Assembly: GCA_041984885.1 (NCBI GenBank)
Contig: JBHIXH010000002.1
Location: forward strand, 49,183-113,182
DNA length: 64,000 nt
Origin: UBA4486 sp041984885
GTDB lineage: Bacteria; Pseudomonadota; Gammaproteobacteria; Eutrophobiales; Eutrophobiaceae
Direction: 5' to 3'
The notes under the pieces are model-generated. The model was not told the DNA's origin. It ran no database searches and saw only the letters and a list, made by a program, of their open reading frames with translations. How positions within the stretch are numbered: position 1 is the first letter of the stretch; each line of letters begins with the position of its first letter. Positions 1 through 9,140 of the stretch are shown piece after piece. Made by a program: the position numbers and the translations under genes.

Positions 1-219
1 CTGTTTCAACTCCGCCGAATCCGGAAAGCGTTCCGCCCGCTGCTTCGAGAAAACCAGTTCATCGCCGACGTAAACATCAAAAATACCGCCATGGCCGGGC
101 CGTAATGTCACGGCTTCCAGCGTTTCACCGAATGTCATCAGGATTTCCTCGGCCAGCCAGTTGGCCCGCAACAAAAACCGGCACTGGCTACAGTAATGAA
201 TTGTGATATTTGTCGTCAT
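1..219 (-). CDS. SelT/SelW/SelH (Rdx) family protein, 3' end cut off by the window
   Basis: Rdx-family proteins are small thioredoxin-fold proteins with an N-terminal CxxC or CxxU redox motif. Reading leftward from the ATG at 219 gives 73 residues before the window edge. They begin MTTNITIHYCSQC, with Cys10 and Cys13 forming the CxxC, followed by an LAEEIL helix and a GGIFDVYVGDELVFSK stretch typical of the family. The selenocysteine position is an ordinary cysteine codon here. Family members are about 85-100 residues, so little is missing. The physiological substrate of bacterial members is not established. It is transcribed away from the small secreted protein gene that follows. Confidence 0.8.
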   Translation of the reverse strand, partial: MTTNITIHYCSQCRFLLRANWLAEEILMTFGETLEAVTLRPGHGGIFDVYVGDELVFSKQRAERFPDSAELKQ

Positions 220-275
220 TTTCTTGAAACCTGCACCCGATCTACTGGTCGGAACAGGTATACGGGAGAATTCAC

Positions 276-689
276 ATGAAATATTTTCACGCTTTAACCT
301 GTTTCACCAGCCTGCTGCTGATGGCACCAGTCAGTGTGCTGGCGCACGACACCACCGGTCGACACAGTCACTCCTACTCAAAGCCGTTAAGACACCACTC
401 TGCGCCAACCGTCATTTATGCAGTCCCGGGAAGTGTGATTTATACAGTGCCGGCGTATTCTTCGCCCTATTCAGGCTATGGACACGGTTATTACCAGCAC
501 AAACACAATCAAATCAAGCGGCCGTTACCGAGCACGCACATCTACGGTGCCTATCCGTACAGAAAGCATAACAGCATACGGCTGAATCCACACTCAAGCA
601 GCCTGCAGAAAAAATATTACTACGGTGGTAAAACACCGGGCTATAACCATTATTCGCGTCGCGGCCATGGCAGCTGGTATCGCTACTGA
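276..689 (+). CDS. small secreted His/Tyr/Gly-rich protein, function unknown
   Basis: The 137-residue product starts with a clear signal peptide (MKYFHALTCF followed by a Leu-rich core, probable cleavage after VLA at about residue 23). The mature part is strongly biased to His, Tyr, Ser, Gly and Pro, with repeated Y-x-x-Y, GHGYY and HKHN patches, and is basic. No catalytic domain is visible. A GGGAGA ribosome-binding sequence lies about 9 bases before the ATG, which supports this frame over an overlapping frame starting at 203. His/Tyr-rich composition would suit metal binding or surface adhesion, but that is a guess. The last bases overlap the stop of the convergent AmpG-like gene. Confidence 0.6.
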   Translation: MKYFHALTCFTSLLLMAPVSVLAHDTTGRHSHSYSKPLRHHSAPTVIYAVPGSVIYTVPAYSSPYSGYGHGYYQHKHNQIKRPLPSTHIYGAYPYRKHNSIRLNPHSSSLQKKYYYGGKTPGYNHYSRRGHGSWYRY

Positions 690-2032
690 ACCTTTATCCC
701 CTTCTCCTCCTGCCCGGCACTGTTATTAAACAAATAGATAATTAATAGCAGTGCCGGCACCCCCAGTGCTGCTGCATAAAGAAAGAACAGTGCGTAACCG
801 GCTGAGCCGGCGACGATACCGGAGAATCCACTGATAAATTTGGCCGGTAATGTCATCAACGAACTGAACAGGGCATATTGCGTCGCAGTATAGGCCCGAT
901 TCGTCAGGCTGGATAAATAGGCAATAAAGGCCGAGGTGGCAAAACCGCCACTCAGGTTATCGGCAGAAACCACGAGCGCAAGTGTCACCAGGTTCGGCTC
1001 GGTAATTGCCAGCAGGACAAACAACAGGTTGGTCAGAATGATTAAAACACAACCACCTAACAGGGGTTTATGCAGACCATAGCGCGTCACAAAAATACCA
1101 CCAAGTGCGGCACCAAAAATCGTCATAAAAAAACCAAAGACCTTCGTGATATCGGCAATTTCCTTTTTACTGAATCCAAGGTCGATATAAAACGGATTGG
1201 CCATCGCGCCCATCGTGATTTCACTCAATTTATAAGCACCAATTAACAGCAGAATGGTGATGCCATACTTGCCATTACGCTGAAAAAAATCGACGAACGG
1301 ATCAATAACGGCATGTATAAACCAGCGTTTGATTTTTTCAGAGTGTGTTTTCAAGCCGGGCTGTGTGTTTTCAGCATTGTTCCCGTGGTTCGACGCTGCC
1401 GGTTCGCTGATAATCAGAGTGGTCACAACACCGACACACATCCCTGCTGCCATGCAGATATACGCCTGCATCCAGCCATAGGCTTCGGCAATATAAAACG
1501 CGCCGGCGCCGGCAAACAACAATGCCACCCGGTAGCCAAACACGTACGCAGCTGCCATCGCGCCCTGGTATTTCACTTCCACGGCTTCAATACGATAGGC
1601 ATCGATACAGATGTCCTGAGTGGCAGAGCCGAACGCCACAATTAATGCGAATGTCGCGATAAGAATTATTTGCTGAGTCGGGCTGGTGAACGACATTGCC
1701 AGTATTCCGGCCACGACAAACAATTGTGCGAGCAACATCCAGCTACGCCGTTTGCCGAGCCTGTTTGTGAGAAACGGTAATCGGAGGTGATCAACAACCG
1801 GTGCCCAGAATACTTTTACCGAATAGGTGATTCCAATCCAGCTAAAAAACCCGATAGTGGCCAGATCGATACCAACATCGCGTAACCAGGCAGACAGCGT
1901 GGAAAAAACAAGCAGGAATGGCAGGCCAGCCGAGAAACCAAGAAAAATCATCGTCACGACACGCGGACGCGTATAAACGAGAGCCGCATCTTTCCAGCCG
2001 CTCCAGCCCGGTTTTAGTTCGGACTCACTCAT
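683..2032 (-). CDS. ampG: AmpG-like MFS permease
   Basis: This 449-residue protein has about 12-14 hydrophobic segments and the N-terminal pattern of the AmpG/PAT branch of the major facilitator superfamily: a TMIFLGFSAGLPFLLVFSTL first helix, then WLRDVGIDLATIGFFSW and KVFWAPVVDHLRLPFL with GKRRSW. AmpG imports GlcNAc-anhydro-muropeptides for cell-wall recycling. Some paralogues carry other substrates, so the exact cargo is not proved. Length fits the family's core without the C-terminal extension of E. coli AmpG. It is divergent from the CYTH gene across about 110 bases. Confidence 0.8.
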   Translation of the reverse strand: MSESELKPGWSGWKDAALVYTRPRVVTMIFLGFSAGLPFLLVFSTLSAWLRDVGIDLATIGFFSWIGITYSVKVFWAPVVDHLRLPFLTNRLGKRRSWMLLAQLFVVAGILAMSFTSPTQQIILIATFALIVAFGSATQDICIDAYRIEAVEVKYQGAMAAAYVFGYRVALLFAGAGAFYIAEAYGWMQAYICMAAGMCVGVVTTLIISEPAASNHGNNAENTQPGLKTHSEKIKRWFIHAVIDPFVDFFQRNGKYGITILLLIGAYKLSEITMGAMANPFYIDLGFSKKEIADITKVFGFFMTIFGAALGGIFVTRYGLHKPLLGGCVLIILTNLLFVLLAITEPNLVTLALVVSADNLSGGFATSAFIAYLSSLTNRAYTATQYALFSSLMTLPAKFISGFSGIVAGSAGYALFFLYAAALGVPALLLIIYLFNNSAGQEEKGIKVQ

Positions 2033-2141
2033 GAGTAAACAATCTGGTTGTAATTGCTGCCACGATTGGGCCTGAAATCTTTCATTACAGAATGCTTTTT
2101 GCTAACGTATTTGCTGACTAACAATAAACAAATACCCCGCA

Positions 2142-2615
2142 ATGGCAACTGAAATCGAACGCAAGTTTCTTGTCAGCAACGACAACTGGCGATCATGTAT
2201 CGTGCGTTCCTGCCATTATCGACAGGGATATATGGGCAACAGTACAAAGAGTTCGATACGTATCCGTACCGAGGCCGACCGTGCATGGTTAAACATTAAA
2301 AGCGCCACACTCGGTATTATCCGTAACGAATTTGACTATGAGATTCCAGTCAACGAAGCAGAAGAAATGCTGGCAACGCTATGCGACAAACCGCTGATTG
2401 AAAAGACCCGGCATTTTGTCGTGAGTGGCGCGCATACCTGGGAGATTGACGTTTTTACCGGCGACAATGACGGGCTGATTGTTGCGGAAGTGGAATTAGG
2501 TCATGCAGAAGAAGAAATCGAACTGCCGGACTGGGTCGGCGAAGAAGTTTCGGATGACCCGCGTTACTATAACGTATGTTTGATCGTTAATCCGTATAAA
2601 ACCTGGGCCAGTTAA
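2142..2615 (+). CDS. CYTH domain (triphosphate tunnel metalloenzyme) protein
   Basis: The 157-residue product starts MATEIERKFLV, the ExExK signature of CYTH/TTM enzymes at the mouth of an eight-stranded tunnel. The rest follows the family: SSIRIRTE and WLNIKS (basic tunnel residues), the FDYEIP strand and the late acidic strand GLIVAEVEL. Small bacterial single-domain members of this type hydrolyse inorganic triphosphate or act on other triphosphates with Mg or Mn; the substrate cannot be read from sequence. It meets the following small membrane-protein gene tail to tail with a 4-base overlap. Confidence 0.85.
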   Translation: MATEIERKFLVSNDNWRSCIVRSCHYRQGYMGNSTKSSIRIRTEADRAWLNIKSATLGIIRNEFDYEIPVNEAEEMLATLCDKPLIEKTRHFVVSGAHTWEIDVFTGDNDGLIVAEVELGHAEEEIELPDWVGEEVSDDPRYYNVCLIVNPYKTWAS

Positions 2616-2875
2616 TCGATTAACTCAATCTGCTGTTTTGGTCGAATAACAAACCAGATCACATAGCCAATCGGCCAGATAATCAACGCAAGATACCAGC
2701 CCAGCACCAATGCCAGTGCAGCCGCAATCACGAATGCAAGCGGTATCATCTTGCCCTGATTTCCGGCTCCACGTGTGGCCGCATCACCGAATAACCACAG
2801 TGTGCTACAGACGTAAAAAGAGCAGAAAATAATAAACAAAAATACATCCATGGAACTGTTCAGTGGTATATCCAT
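2612..2875 (-). CDS. small membrane protein, unknown function
   Basis: This 87-residue protein has two or three predicted membrane helices: VFLFIIFCSFYVCSTLWLF, then a pair around MIPLAFVIAAALALVLGWYLA and IIWPIGYVIWFVI. A short charged tail follows. A GDAATRG-x-GNQGKM loop separates the helices. It lies 19 bases downstream of the start of nothing else but directly after the OFA-type MFS gene on the same strand, so the two are probably co-transcribed. No known domain is recognised. It could be an accessory subunit of the transporter, but only the arrangement suggests it. Confidence 0.6.
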   Translation of the reverse strand: MDIPLNSSMDVFLFIIFCSFYVCSTLWLFGDAATRGAGNQGKMIPLAFVIAAALALVLGWYLALIIWPIGYVIWFVIRPKQQIELID

Positions 2876-2894
2876 TCTAGTTCTCCGTACCCGT

Positions 2895-4586
2895 TCAGGC
2901 TTTCATATGATGTCTTGGATCGACCGGTTTCATCAGTGCGTTCGAGATCAACGCGATAAATAATAGCGCTGCCATCAGATACATCGTCGTGTTATACAAA
3001 TTTGGTGTTGGATCCAGCGTGCCGGCCGGTGCGATCTCCATCAGCTTGGCGATGGTGACAGTTTTGGCTTCCACCAGCTGATCCAGCTGATCGACACCTG
3101 CCCCAAACTTGGCCTGAAACCGGTCCGGATCAATTTTGCTAATCAGATCATCAATCGCGTCATTCACCGAGATCTCGCGTAACGAGGTAATCGCCAGCGG
3201 TCCGAATACACCTGCACTACTCCACGCAGTTAAAAGTCTGCCATGAATACCGCCAACAAAGCGTGTGCCAAAGATATCGGCCAGATACGCGGGTATCGTC
3301 GCAAAGCCACCCCCGTACATGGTGAATATCAGCATGGTTGCGGCATAAAAGTACACCAGCCAGACAACAGACGGATCGGCACTGACCTGGCTGGCGGTAA
3401 ACGGAATCGAGCAATACAACAGTATGCCCAGAATAAAAAAAGTGTAATAGGTATTTTTACGGCCAAGATAATCCGAGGCACTGGCCCAGATAAATCGACC
3501 CACCATATTAAATGCGCTGATCATCAGCACATACATTGCAGCAAAATTCAGATCGACGATATCCGGCAGCGTGCGGCCAAAGATATCTGACATCATCGTT
3601 TTTGCCACGGCCAAAACGCCAATACCGGCGGTCACGTTAAAACACAGGATAACCCAGAGTTGATAAAACTGCCGTGTCTTCAACGCCTCGTCAATATGCA
3701 CATGCTGCGTTGTGATCATCTTGTTTTTCTCGCTGTCCTCTTGCGGCGGCTCCCAGCCTTCCGGACGCCAGCCCTCCGGCGGAACACGATAGGCAAACGC
3801 CGCACATAACATGACGACCAGGTAGATCACTCCAAGCGTGAAAAAGGTTTGTGAAACACCCACGCTGCCGCTGCCAACGAGATACACGCCTTCCGGGCCG
3901 GGGACTATCATATTGACGACATCATTTGCACCTACTATTACGACTTCGCGCATCTCACCGGCGATCTCGGCCAGGCGCCGACCGGATTCGTCAGTAACCA
4001 GTTTCAGCGAATCCACGCTGCCGACATATTCCGGTAACTTGTGATAGTGTTTTATAAACCCATCTATCATCGGTTTTGCGATCATGGCACCACCACCAAA
4101 CCCCATGATAGCGATGCCAGTCGCCATACCCCGTCGATCCGGAAACCAGCGAATTAAGGTGCCTACCGGTGAGACGTAGCCGAGTCCGAGACCACAACCA
4201 CCGAGCACGCCGTAACCTATGTAGAGCAACCACAGTTGACCGGTGACGATACCAAAGCCGCCGATAAAAAAACCGCCACTCCAGCAACAGGCGGCCACCA
4301 CTCCAACCATGCGTGGCCCGACTTTTTCCAGCCAGTGTCCGGCAATGGCAGCGGCCAGCCCGAGAAAAACGATAGCTACGGTAAAAATCCAGACAACACT
4401 TTTCAGTGTCCAGTCGTCGGCGGCACTGGTCACAACGCCGAGTCGTTTAATCAGGGCAGGATTGAACAGGCTCCAGGCATAAACAGAACCAATACATAAA
4501 TGAATACCGAGCGCGGCAGGAGCAATTAGCCAGCGATTAAAGCCGGGTTTGGCAATAATTCGTTGCTTTGATAACAATCCACTCAT
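2895..4586 (-). CDS. OFA-type (oxalate/formate antiporter family) MFS transporter, extended form
   Basis: The 563-residue protein carries the OFA-family start (RWLIAPAALGIHLCIGSVYAWSLFNP) and the GLGLGYVSPVGTLIRWFPDRRGMATG cytoplasmic-loop signature seen in monocarboxylate and oxalate/formate carriers. It is about 130 residues longer than classical OFA members. The extra parts are a hydrophilic insert at roughly residues 178-245 and another before the last helix (about 475-530). Substrate is probably a small organic anion. The neighbouring moaA and fdhD genes hint at formate, but that is only context. ATG at 4586 is preceded by GGGGGAG. Confidence 0.8.
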   Translation of the reverse strand: MSGLLSKQRIIAKPGFNRWLIAPAALGIHLCIGSVYAWSLFNPALIKRLGVVTSAADDWTLKSVVWIFTVAIVFLGLAAAIAGHWLEKVGPRMVGVVAACCWSGGFFIGGFGIVTGQLWLLYIGYGVLGGCGLGLGYVSPVGTLIRWFPDRRGMATGIAIMGFGGGAMIAKPMIDGFIKHYHKLPEYVGSVDSLKLVTDESGRRLAEIAGEMREVVIVGANDVVNMIVPGPEGVYLVGSGSVGVSQTFFTLGVIYLVVMLCAAFAYRVPPEGWRPEGWEPPQEDSEKNKMITTQHVHIDEALKTRQFYQLWVILCFNVTAGIGVLAVAKTMMSDIFGRTLPDIVDLNFAAMYVLMISAFNMVGRFIWASASDYLGRKNTYYTFFILGILLYCSIPFTASQVSADPSVVWLVYFYAATMLIFTMYGGGFATIPAYLADIFGTRFVGGIHGRLLTAWSSAGVFGPLAITSLREISVNDAIDDLISKIDPDRFQAKFGAGVDQLDQLVEAKTVTIAKLMEIAPAGTLDPTPNLYNTTMYLMAALLFIALISNALMKPVDPRHHMKA

Positions 4587-4782
4587 ACATCTCCCCCGTC
4601 GGTTTTATCGATCTGAATTTGTTATTCGCGTTTCTTTTAGCTGGAAATTTATTCCGCCGAGTTCAGATCCGGTTTTTTAGCGAGAATGTAATATGCCCTG
4701 ATGCAAGTCAAGTTTTTGACCTTTCTACGATTCTTTCAGTCATAATAATGATTATCCGGACTGACTCAGTCGCTGATTAATT

Positions 4783-4811
4783 TTGACGACATAGGCATAA
4801 ACTATTAAAAT
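4783..4811 (+). promoter_or_regulatory. predicted sigma-70 promoter for the moaA-fdhD-mobA-mobB-moeA run
   Basis: TTGACG at 4783-4788 and TAAAAT at 4806-4811 are separated by exactly 17 bases. The predicted start is about 4818, some 20 bases before the moaA ATG. The 252-base gap between the MFS gene and moaA holds no other feature I can support. I did not find the conserved core expected of a Moco riboswitch. Confidence 0.5.
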
Positions 4812-4838
4812 CTAAGAAGTTTTATTAAATTACAACGC

Positions 4839-5849
4839 ATGAATCCGAACACCTCGAACACTGATATGCTAATCGACAAGTTTGATCGGCGTGTGACCTA
4901 CCTGCGAATGTCGGTCACCGACCGCTGCGACTTTCGTTGCGTCTATTGCATGGACGAGCAGATGTCTTTCGTTCCGCGCAATTCACTGCTGACGCTCGAG
5001 GAATTATCAACCATTGGACAGGCGTTCGTGGAACTCGGCGTTGGCAAGATTCGAATCACTGGCGGTGAACCGTTAGTGCGGCGCAATATAATGAAATTGA
5101 TCGGTGAACTGGGACAACTTGATGGTCTCAATGAACTGGTCATGACAACGAATGGCTCTCAACTGAGAAAATACGCCCGCGAGTTAAAAGCAGCCGGTTT
5201 AAAACGTATTAATATCAGTGTTGATTCATTAAAACCGGAACGGTTTAAACAGATCACGCGTGTCGGTGACCTGTCGACGGTACTTGACGGTATCGATGCC
5301 GCCATGGAAACCGGTTTTCAGAAGTTGAAATTGAACAGTGTCATACTGAGAAATCGTAACGACGACGAGATTCTCGACCTGGTTAATTTTGCCAGTGCAC
5401 GGGATATTGATATCAGCTTCATCGAGGAAATGCCGCTCGGAGTGATTGGCGATCATGATCGTGCAGCCGTGTTTATTTCCAGCGATGAGATCCGCACCGA
5501 AATTGAACGGCAATACACATTGATTCCAACAGCAGAAACGACAGGTGGCCCGTCACGTTATTTCAAGATCAGGGAAACCGGTACCCGCGTTGGCTTTATC
5601 TCGCCGCATACACATAATTTCTGTGATCGATGTAATCGGGTTCGACTCACCTGTGAAGGCCGCTTGCTGCTTTGCCTGGGACAGGAGCATTCGGTCGATT
5701 TGCGTCGCGTGGTTCGTAGCCACCCGGGAGATATGGAAGCATTGAAACAGGCGATTCGTGATTCGATGGCAATCAAACCGGAAGGGCACGAATTTTCCTT
5801 GACCGAGAAGCCGGTGATATTCCGCCATATGAATGTCACTGGCGGCTAG
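4839..5849 (+). CDS. moaA: GTP 3',8-cyclase MoaA
   Basis: MoaA is the radical SAM enzyme that, with MoaC, turns GTP into cyclic pyranopterin monophosphate, the first step of molybdenum/tungsten cofactor synthesis. The 336-residue protein has the SAM cluster cysteines C30, C34 and C37 in TDRCDFRCVYCM and the GGEPLVRRN motif. The second 4Fe-4S cluster is seen in FCDRCNRVRLTC followed by LLLCLG, and the protein ends in the conserved GG needed for activity. It heads a run of cofactor genes on the same strand. Confidence 0.95.
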   Translation: MNPNTSNTDMLIDKFDRRVTYLRMSVTDRCDFRCVYCMDEQMSFVPRNSLLTLEELSTIGQAFVELGVGKIRITGGEPLVRRNIMKLIGELGQLDGLNELVMTTNGSQLRKYARELKAAGLKRINISVDSLKPERFKQITRVGDLSTVLDGIDAAMETGFQKLKLNSVILRNRNDDEILDLVNFASARDIDISFIEEMPLGVIGDHDRAAVFISSDEIRTEIERQYTLIPTAETTGGPSRYFKIRETGTRVGFISPHTHNFCDRCNRVRLTCEGRLLLCLGQEHSVDLRRVVRSHPGDMEALKQAIRDSMAIKPEGHEFSLTEKPVIFRHMNVTGG

Positions 5850-5850
5850 T

Positions 5851-6720
5851 ATGACTTCGCCCATGCGTCCGGTATTAACCGATGCCGGGCTCGACCCGAC
5901 CATCTCTGTTATCGCTTACGACGAATATCAAAACCAGCGGGAACAACGTATCGCCGACGAACGCCCGTTGACCATTTATCTCGACAGTTTTGAGATCGTC
6001 ACATTAATGACGCTTGGTACGAACCCGGAGTTGCTCACACTGGGTTACCTGAGAAACCAGGGCTTGATCAGAGACATCAACGAAATCCGTTCGGTGCAGG
6101 TTGACTGGAACGTAAACGCCGCAGCCGTCACCACGACTACCGGCCGTGAGAACTGGGCAGAAAAACTGGGACCTCGCATCGTCACCACCGGATGTGGTCA
6201 AGGTACCGTATACGGCGACATCATGCATGATCTGCAGGAGATCAAGGTTTCACCGGTTTCAATCAAACAATCGACGATTTATTCACTGTTAAAAAATCTG
6301 AATGCGTTTAACGATGTGTATAAAACTGCCGGTGCGGTGCATGGTTGTGCCTTGTGCAAGGACGATAACATTATCGAATTTATCGAGGACGTAGGCAGGC
6401 ATAACGCCGTCGATGCGATCGCCGGCAAGATGTGGCTGGAAAATATCACCGGCGAGGACAAGCTGTTTTATACGACCGGTCGCTTGACCTCCGAGATGGT
6501 CATGAAAGTGGCACAGATGAGAATTCCTGCATTGTTATCCCGTTCAGGACTGACCCAGATGGGATTAAAACTGGCGCAGGATACCGGCGTCACCCTGCTG
6601 TCACGTGCCAAGGGTACGCATTTTCTGGTCTACAATGGCAAACAGAACATTGAATACGATATGACATTGCCGGATAAGAAAGACGTCGCCAATCTGAAAC
6701 GAAAACACGATCAGTATTAA
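5851..6720 (+). CDS. fdhD: formate dehydrogenase accessory sulfurtransferase FdhD
   Basis: FdhD passes sulfur from a cysteine desulfurase to the bis-MGD cofactor of formate dehydrogenases. The paired cysteines of the family are seen in GAVHGCALCKD, followed by the EDVGRHNAVDAI and YTTGRLTSEMV motifs and LSRSGLTQMGLKLA near the end. About 289 residues, normal for the family. Two in-frame ATGs exist: 5833 (overlapping moaA by 17 bases) and 5851 (one base after its stop, with a weak GGCGG before it). I chose the second. No formate dehydrogenase gene is present in the window, so the client enzyme is elsewhere. Confidence 0.92.
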   Translation: MTSPMRPVLTDAGLDPTISVIAYDEYQNQREQRIADERPLTIYLDSFEIVTLMTLGTNPELLTLGYLRNQGLIRDINEIRSVQVDWNVNAAAVTTTTGRENWAEKLGPRIVTTGCGQGTVYGDIMHDLQEIKVSPVSIKQSTIYSLLKNLNAFNDVYKTAGAVHGCALCKDDNIIEFIEDVGRHNAVDAIAGKMWLENITGEDKLFYTTGRLTSEMVMKVAQMRIPALLSRSGLTQMGLKLAQDTGVTLLSRAKGTHFLVYNGKQNIEYDMTLPDKKDVANLKRKHDQY

Positions 6721-6734
6721 CGGACCACGGCAAG

Positions 6735-7331
6735 GTGAACAGTCATGACGTCACGGCAGTTGTATTGGCTGGAGGAAAAGCCACGCGCATGGATGGCAAG
6801 GACAAGGGGCTGGTCGATCTGGCTGGCAAACCAATGGTTGAATATGTCATTGAGTCTTTTTCAGTTCAAACAAAAAATATTTTAATCAATGCAAACCGGA
6901 ATCATAATATCTATTCACGCTATGGTTATCCTGTCATCTCCGATGAACATGAAGGGTATCAAGGGCCATTAGCCGGGATTTATTCCGCGTTGAAAGTAAT
7001 GGATAGTCCATATCTTGTCAGCGCCCCATGCGACTCGCCTTTTGTACCTGTCGATTTAATAGAACGCCTGATGACTGCAATTGAAAACGAACATTGTGAG
7101 ATTTCGGTAGCCCATGATGGTAACCGCATGCAACCGGTATTTGCCTGTATCAGTCAGAAACTTGAATCATCATTAAATGACTACCTGGCTGCCGGAGAAA
7201 GAAAGATTGATCTCTGGTATGCACAACATCACTGCGTTATTGTCGATTTTTCCGATGTGCCGGAGACCTTTTTAAACATTAATTCCAGACAGGATATCGA
7301 ACAAATAGAACACCGTTTAGATAAAGTATGA
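6735..7331 (+). CDS. mobA: molybdenum cofactor guanylyltransferase MobA
   Basis: MobA attaches GMP to molybdopterin to make the guanine dinucleotide form used by formate dehydrogenases and related enzymes. The nucleotidyltransferase signature VVLAGGKATRMDGKDKGL is at residues 9-26, with the conserved YQGPLAGI and PCDSPFVP segments after it. The 198-residue length is normal. The start is a GTG at 6735, 14 bases after the fdhD stop; no in-frame ATG lies early enough to keep the nucleotide-binding loop. The last four bases overlap mobB. Confidence 0.93.
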   Translation: MNSHDVTAVVLAGGKATRMDGKDKGLVDLAGKPMVEYVIESFSVQTKNILINANRNHNIYSRYGYPVISDEHEGYQGPLAGIYSALKVMDSPYLVSAPCDSPFVPVDLIERLMTAIENEHCEISVAHDGNRMQPVFACISQKLESSLNDYLAAGERKIDLWYAQHHCVIVDFSDVPETFLNINSRQDIEQIEHRLDKV

Positions 7332-7873
7332 AAACCCGGATAAACAATCGAATCCCGTTAATCGGTTTTGCCGCCTACAGCGGCACTGGCAAAACCACCC
7401 TGTTGACACGGCTGATCCCGGTACTGAAACAGCATGGCCTGCGTGTTGGCGTAATCAAGCACGCGCATCATGAGTTTGAAATTGATGAACCAGGCAAAGA
7501 CAGTTATAAACTGAGAAAGTCCGGCGCCGATGAAGTGCTTGTCGGTTCGAAACGACGTTGGGCCCTGCTGTCAGATAACCAGAGCAATGTCGACCTGGAT
7601 TTGAATGACCATCTACGTCATATCGATCAGGATGAACTGGACCTGATCCTGGTCGAAGGATTTAAACCGGTTTCGATCCCGAAGATAGAGTTGCATCGAC
7701 CGTCACTGAAACACCCCCCGTTTTACAGCTCGGATGATTCTATCGTCGCTGTAGCGACCGATGGTGAACTGGCAGAACCAACATCACTGCCGGTACTGGA
7801 TCTGAACAACCCAAAAGAAATCTCCGCTTTCATACTGGACTTCTGTCGTCTGCAAAAGGTAGAGGCAGTGTGA
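7328..7873 (+). CDS. mobB: molybdopterin-guanine dinucleotide biosynthesis adapter MobB
   Basis: MobB is a small GTP-binding partner that assists MobA in MGD formation. The P-loop AYSGTGKTTL lies at residues 16-25, followed by the family motifs VGVIKHAHHEFEIDEPGKDS, where the His-rich stretch is typical, and LVEGFK near residue 115. The 181-residue length fits. The ATG overlaps the mobA stop (ATGA arrangement), and moeA starts one base after its stop, so translation is probably coupled through the run. Confidence 0.93.
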   Translation: MKTRINNRIPLIGFAAYSGTGKTTLLTRLIPVLKQHGLRVGVIKHAHHEFEIDEPGKDSYKLRKSGADEVLVGSKRRWALLSDNQSNVDLDLNDHLRHIDQDELDLILVEGFKPVSIPKIELHRPSLKHPPFYSSDDSIVAVATDGELAEPTSLPVLDLNNPKEISAFILDFCRLQKVEAV

Positions 7874-7874
7874 G

Positions 7875-9140
7875 ATGAGCCGTTCAAAGATTCAGCACGA
7901 TGTCAGTTGTATGGATGATTTTGATCCGGACTCGTTGCTGCCGGATCAGGCCCGTGACCTGATCCTGCAACGCATCTCACCCGTAGCTGAAACTGTCTGC
8001 CTGCCGTTGCGAGATGCGTTGAATCATGTACTTGCTGAACCTGTGCATTCGGAAATTAATGTGCCTTCCGGCACGAATTCGGCAATGGATGGTTACGCCA
8101 TAGCTGGCGAAGATTTACCGGAAGCTACCACTGAACTGACGCTGGTCGGCACCAGCCTGGCTGGCAGCCCATACAAAGGCGCAGTCAAACACGGTGAATG
8201 TGTCCGCATCATGACCGGCGCGATTCTGCCTGAAGGTGCAGATACAGTGGTGATCCAGGAACAGGTCGAACTGACAGAAAATGGCATTCGCATTGATAAC
8301 AGTACGAAACCTGGCGCGAATGTGCGACAGGCGGGGGAGGATATTGCAGCCGGGACAAGGGTTCTGGACAAAGGCATCCGACTTACCCCGGCAGATATCG
8401 GGCTCATCGCCTCACTTGGTATCGCTGAAGTCAATGTCTGCAGACCGTTAAAGGTTGCGTTTTTCTCAACCGGTGATGAATTGCGCTCGATCGGCGAACC
8501 GTTGGCAGATGGCGCAATTTATGACAGTAACCGTTACACGCTGTTTGGCATGTTAAAAAATCTGAATGTCGAAATACACGATCTTGGCGTGGTGCGTGAT
8601 ACCGAGGAAGACATAGAAAAAGCGTTTACCGATGCATCTGCAGTTGCCGATGTTGTCATCACTTCAGGTGGTGTATCCGTCGGCGATGCTGACTACATCA
8701 AGCCGGTGCTGAACCGTATGGGAGACGTATATTTCTGGAAGGTGGCGATGAAACCCGGTCGACCATTGACGTTCGGGCATATCAATGAGTCGGTATTTTT
8801 TGGCTTGCCCGGCAACCCGGTATCCGTCATGGTAACGTTTTACCAGTTTGTCCAGCCGGCGCTGAAATACATGATGAATGAAACCCGGGTGGTGCCGGTG
8901 CAATACCCAGTCATCTGTCAGTCCAGGCTGAAAAAACGTGCCGGTCGGGTTGAGTACCAACGTGGCGTTGTTTCAACGAATAACGACGGCGAGGTCTGCG
9001 TGGAAAAAACCGGTGCACAGGGCTCTGGCATATTGACCTCCATGTCGCGCGCCAACTGCTTTATTATCCTGCCAATGGAAAGCACGGGAGTTGCACCGGG
9101 TGATACCGTGCTGATACAACCTTTTGAAGGACTGGTTTAG
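7875..9140 (+). CDS. moeA: molybdopterin molybdenumtransferase MoeA
   Basis: MoeA inserts molybdate (or tungstate) into adenylylated molybdopterin. The 421-residue protein shows the expected segments: SGTNSAMDGYAI, RIMTGAILPEGADTVV, STGDELR, ITSGGVSVGDADYIKPVL and FFGLPGNPVSVMVTF. It ends the rightward cofactor run and meets lhgO tail to tail with a 4-base overlap. The genome also makes a tungsten enzyme (aor operon at 26-30 kb); some organisms use separate MoeA paralogues for Mo and W, but only one is in this window. Confidence 0.95.
   Translation: MSRSKIQHDVSCMDDFDPDSLLPDQARDLILQRISPVAETVCLPLRDALNHVLAEPVHSEINVPSGTNSAMDGYAIAGEDLPEATTELTLVGTSLAGSPYKGAVKHGECVRIMTGAILPEGADTVVIQEQVELTENGIRIDNSTKPGANVRQAGEDIAAGTRVLDKGIRLTPADIGLIASLGIAEVNVCRPLKVAFFSTGDELRSIGEPLADGAIYDSNRYTLFGMLKNLNVEIHDLGVVRDTEEDIEKAFTDASAVADVVITSGGVSVGDADYIKPVLNRMGDVYFWKVAMKPGRPLTFGHINESVFFGLPGNPVSVMVTFYQFVQPALKYMMNETRVVPVQYPVICQSRLKKRAGRVEYQRGVVSTNNDGEVCVEKTGAQGSGILTSMSRANCFIILPMESTGVAPGDTVLIQPFEGLV

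Noticed and set aside
203..571. 122-codon frame overlapping the secreted His/Tyr-rich gene
   Set aside because: No signal, no family resemblance and no ribosome-binding site; the overlapping 276-689 frame has both signal peptide and GGAGA.
4587..4838. Moco riboswitch before moaA
   Set aside because: The conserved helices and core sequence were not found; an ordinary sigma-70 promoter explains the region.
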